Assembly: GCA_018819205.1 (NCBI GenBank) | Contig: JAHJQE010000083.1 | Coordinates: 1-33,514, forward strand | DNA from: Gammaproteobacteria bacterium | GTDB lineage: Bacteria > Pseudomonadota > Gammaproteobacteria > Burkholderiales > Gallionellaceae | Direction of reading: 5' to 3' | Length of the DNA stretch: 33,514 nucleotides | Part shown: positions 33,297 through 33,514 of the stretch, piece by piece | How the letters are laid out: the number at the start of each line of letters is the position of its first letter | How positions within the stretch are numbered: position 1 is the stretch's first letter | Program-made: the position numbers and the translations under genes | The notes under the pieces: model-generated | Told to the model about the DNA's origin: nothing | The model's database searches: none | The model's input: only the letters and a program-made list of their open reading frames with translations

Positions 33297-33306
33297 CCCG
33301 TATAAT
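33279..33306 (+). promoter_or_regulatory. Sigma70 promoter of the tRNA operon
   Basis: TTGACT (33279-33284), a 16-base spacer, then a perfect TATAAT (33301-33306). The following GCGCGCTC is a GC-rich discriminator, the usual mark of stringently controlled stable-RNA promoters. The first tRNA begins 18 bases after the -10. Confidence 0.88.
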
Positions 33307-33324
33307 GCGCGCTCTCTTTTTACC

Positions 33325-33400
33325 GGGTCGGTAGCTCAGCCGGTAGAGCAGCGGACTTTTAATCCGTTGGTCCCGAGTTCGAATCTCGGCCGACCCACCA
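33325..33400 (+). tRNA. tRNA-Lys (anticodon UUU)
   Basis: A complete 76-base cloverleaf: acceptor GGGTCGG pairs with CCGACCC, D arm GCTC/GAGC, anticodon loop CTTTTAA (anticodon at 33358-33360), T arm with GTTCGAATC, and encoded CCA at the end. All stems pair by eye. Confidence 0.98.
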
Positions 33401-33415
33401 GTTTCATGCGTTACC

Positions 33416-33491
33416 GCCGCTTTAGCTCAGTTGGTAGAGCAACCGCCTTGTAAGCGGTGGGTCGCCGGTTCGACTCCGGCAGATGGCTCCA
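33416..33491 (+). tRNA. tRNA-Thr (anticodon UGU)
   Basis: A cloverleaf of 76 bases with encoded CCA. D arm GCTC/GAGC, anticodon stem ACCGC/GCGGT, loop CTTGTAA (anticodon TGT), T stem GCCGG/CCGGC with TTCGACT. The acceptor is weak: GCCGCTT against AGATGGC gives four standard pairs, two G-T wobbles and one C-A mismatch (position 5 with 68). G1-C72 and C2-G71, important for threonine identity, are kept. Confidence 0.92.
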
Positions 33492-33494
33492 CTT

Positions 33495-33514
33495 CGGGGA
33501 GTAGCTCAGTTGGC
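33495..33514 (+). tRNA. Partial tRNA cut by window end
   Basis: CGGGGAG, TA, GCTC, AGTTGGC is the 5' acceptor and D arm of a third tRNA, starting three bases after the tRNA-Thr CCA. The anticodon is beyond the window, so identity cannot be given. Confidence 0.7.

Noticed and set aside
1-33514. CRISPR arrays, transposases, integrases, phage genes
   Set aside because: None seen: no regularly spaced repeats and no translated frame with such motifs.

Overview
The window looks like a chromosomal segment of a GC-rich betaproteobacterium. The order yebC-ruvC-ruvA-ruvB-ybgC-tolQRAB-pal-cpoB-queE-queC is typical of that class, and the gene style fits Nitrosomonadales, possibly Gallionellaceae (iron oxidisers). 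The family-level placement is inference from memory, not from a search. Genes are packed tightly: many neighbours overlap by four bases (ATGA, GTGA or TTGA), so translational coupling is widespread.

Region 1 (1-15906, minus strand) is a type II secretion (T2SS) locus. It reads gspC-D-E-F, then a PhoX/DUF839-type lipoprotein, a decayed gspG/gspH/gspF duplication, a second lipoprotein, then gspG-H-I-J-K-L-M-N, with aroE (cut by the window edge) after gspN. Two strong intrinsic terminators and one near-consensus sigma70 promoter lie inside this locus, so it is probably several transcription units. The two lipoproteins share an N-terminal domain and are the best accessory or undescribed material here. 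They are candidate T2SS clients or surface proteins.

Region 2 (15907-21900, minus strand) runs rnb (RNase II) - tonB-like - small DUF2946-like protein - outer-membrane beta-barrel - znuA-like - znuB-like. It looks like an energised metal (probably zinc) uptake operon behind an RNase gene, with no ABC ATPase in the window.

Region 3 (21977-22851) holds a four-EF-hand periplasmic protein (plus) and a small cytochrome c (minus), converging on a bidirectional terminator.

Region 4 (23006-33263, plus strand) holds yebC, Holliday-junction resolution (ruvC, ruvA, ruvB) with a MenA/UbiA-like prenyltransferase inserted between ruvC and ruvA, the complete Tol-Pal envelope system, and queE-queC for 7-deazaguanine (queuosine) synthesis. 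Two short coupled leader ORFs stand out. One, in front of ruvC, is a relic of a second ruvC start. The other, between tolQ and tolR, is unrecognised. Both end in the same 11-base ribosome-binding stretch.

Region 5 (33279-33514) is a tRNA operon with a near-consensus promoter: tRNA-Lys(UUU), tRNA-Thr(UGU) and the beginning of a third tRNA cut by the window end. No CRISPR array, insertion sequence, integrase or rRNA was seen.
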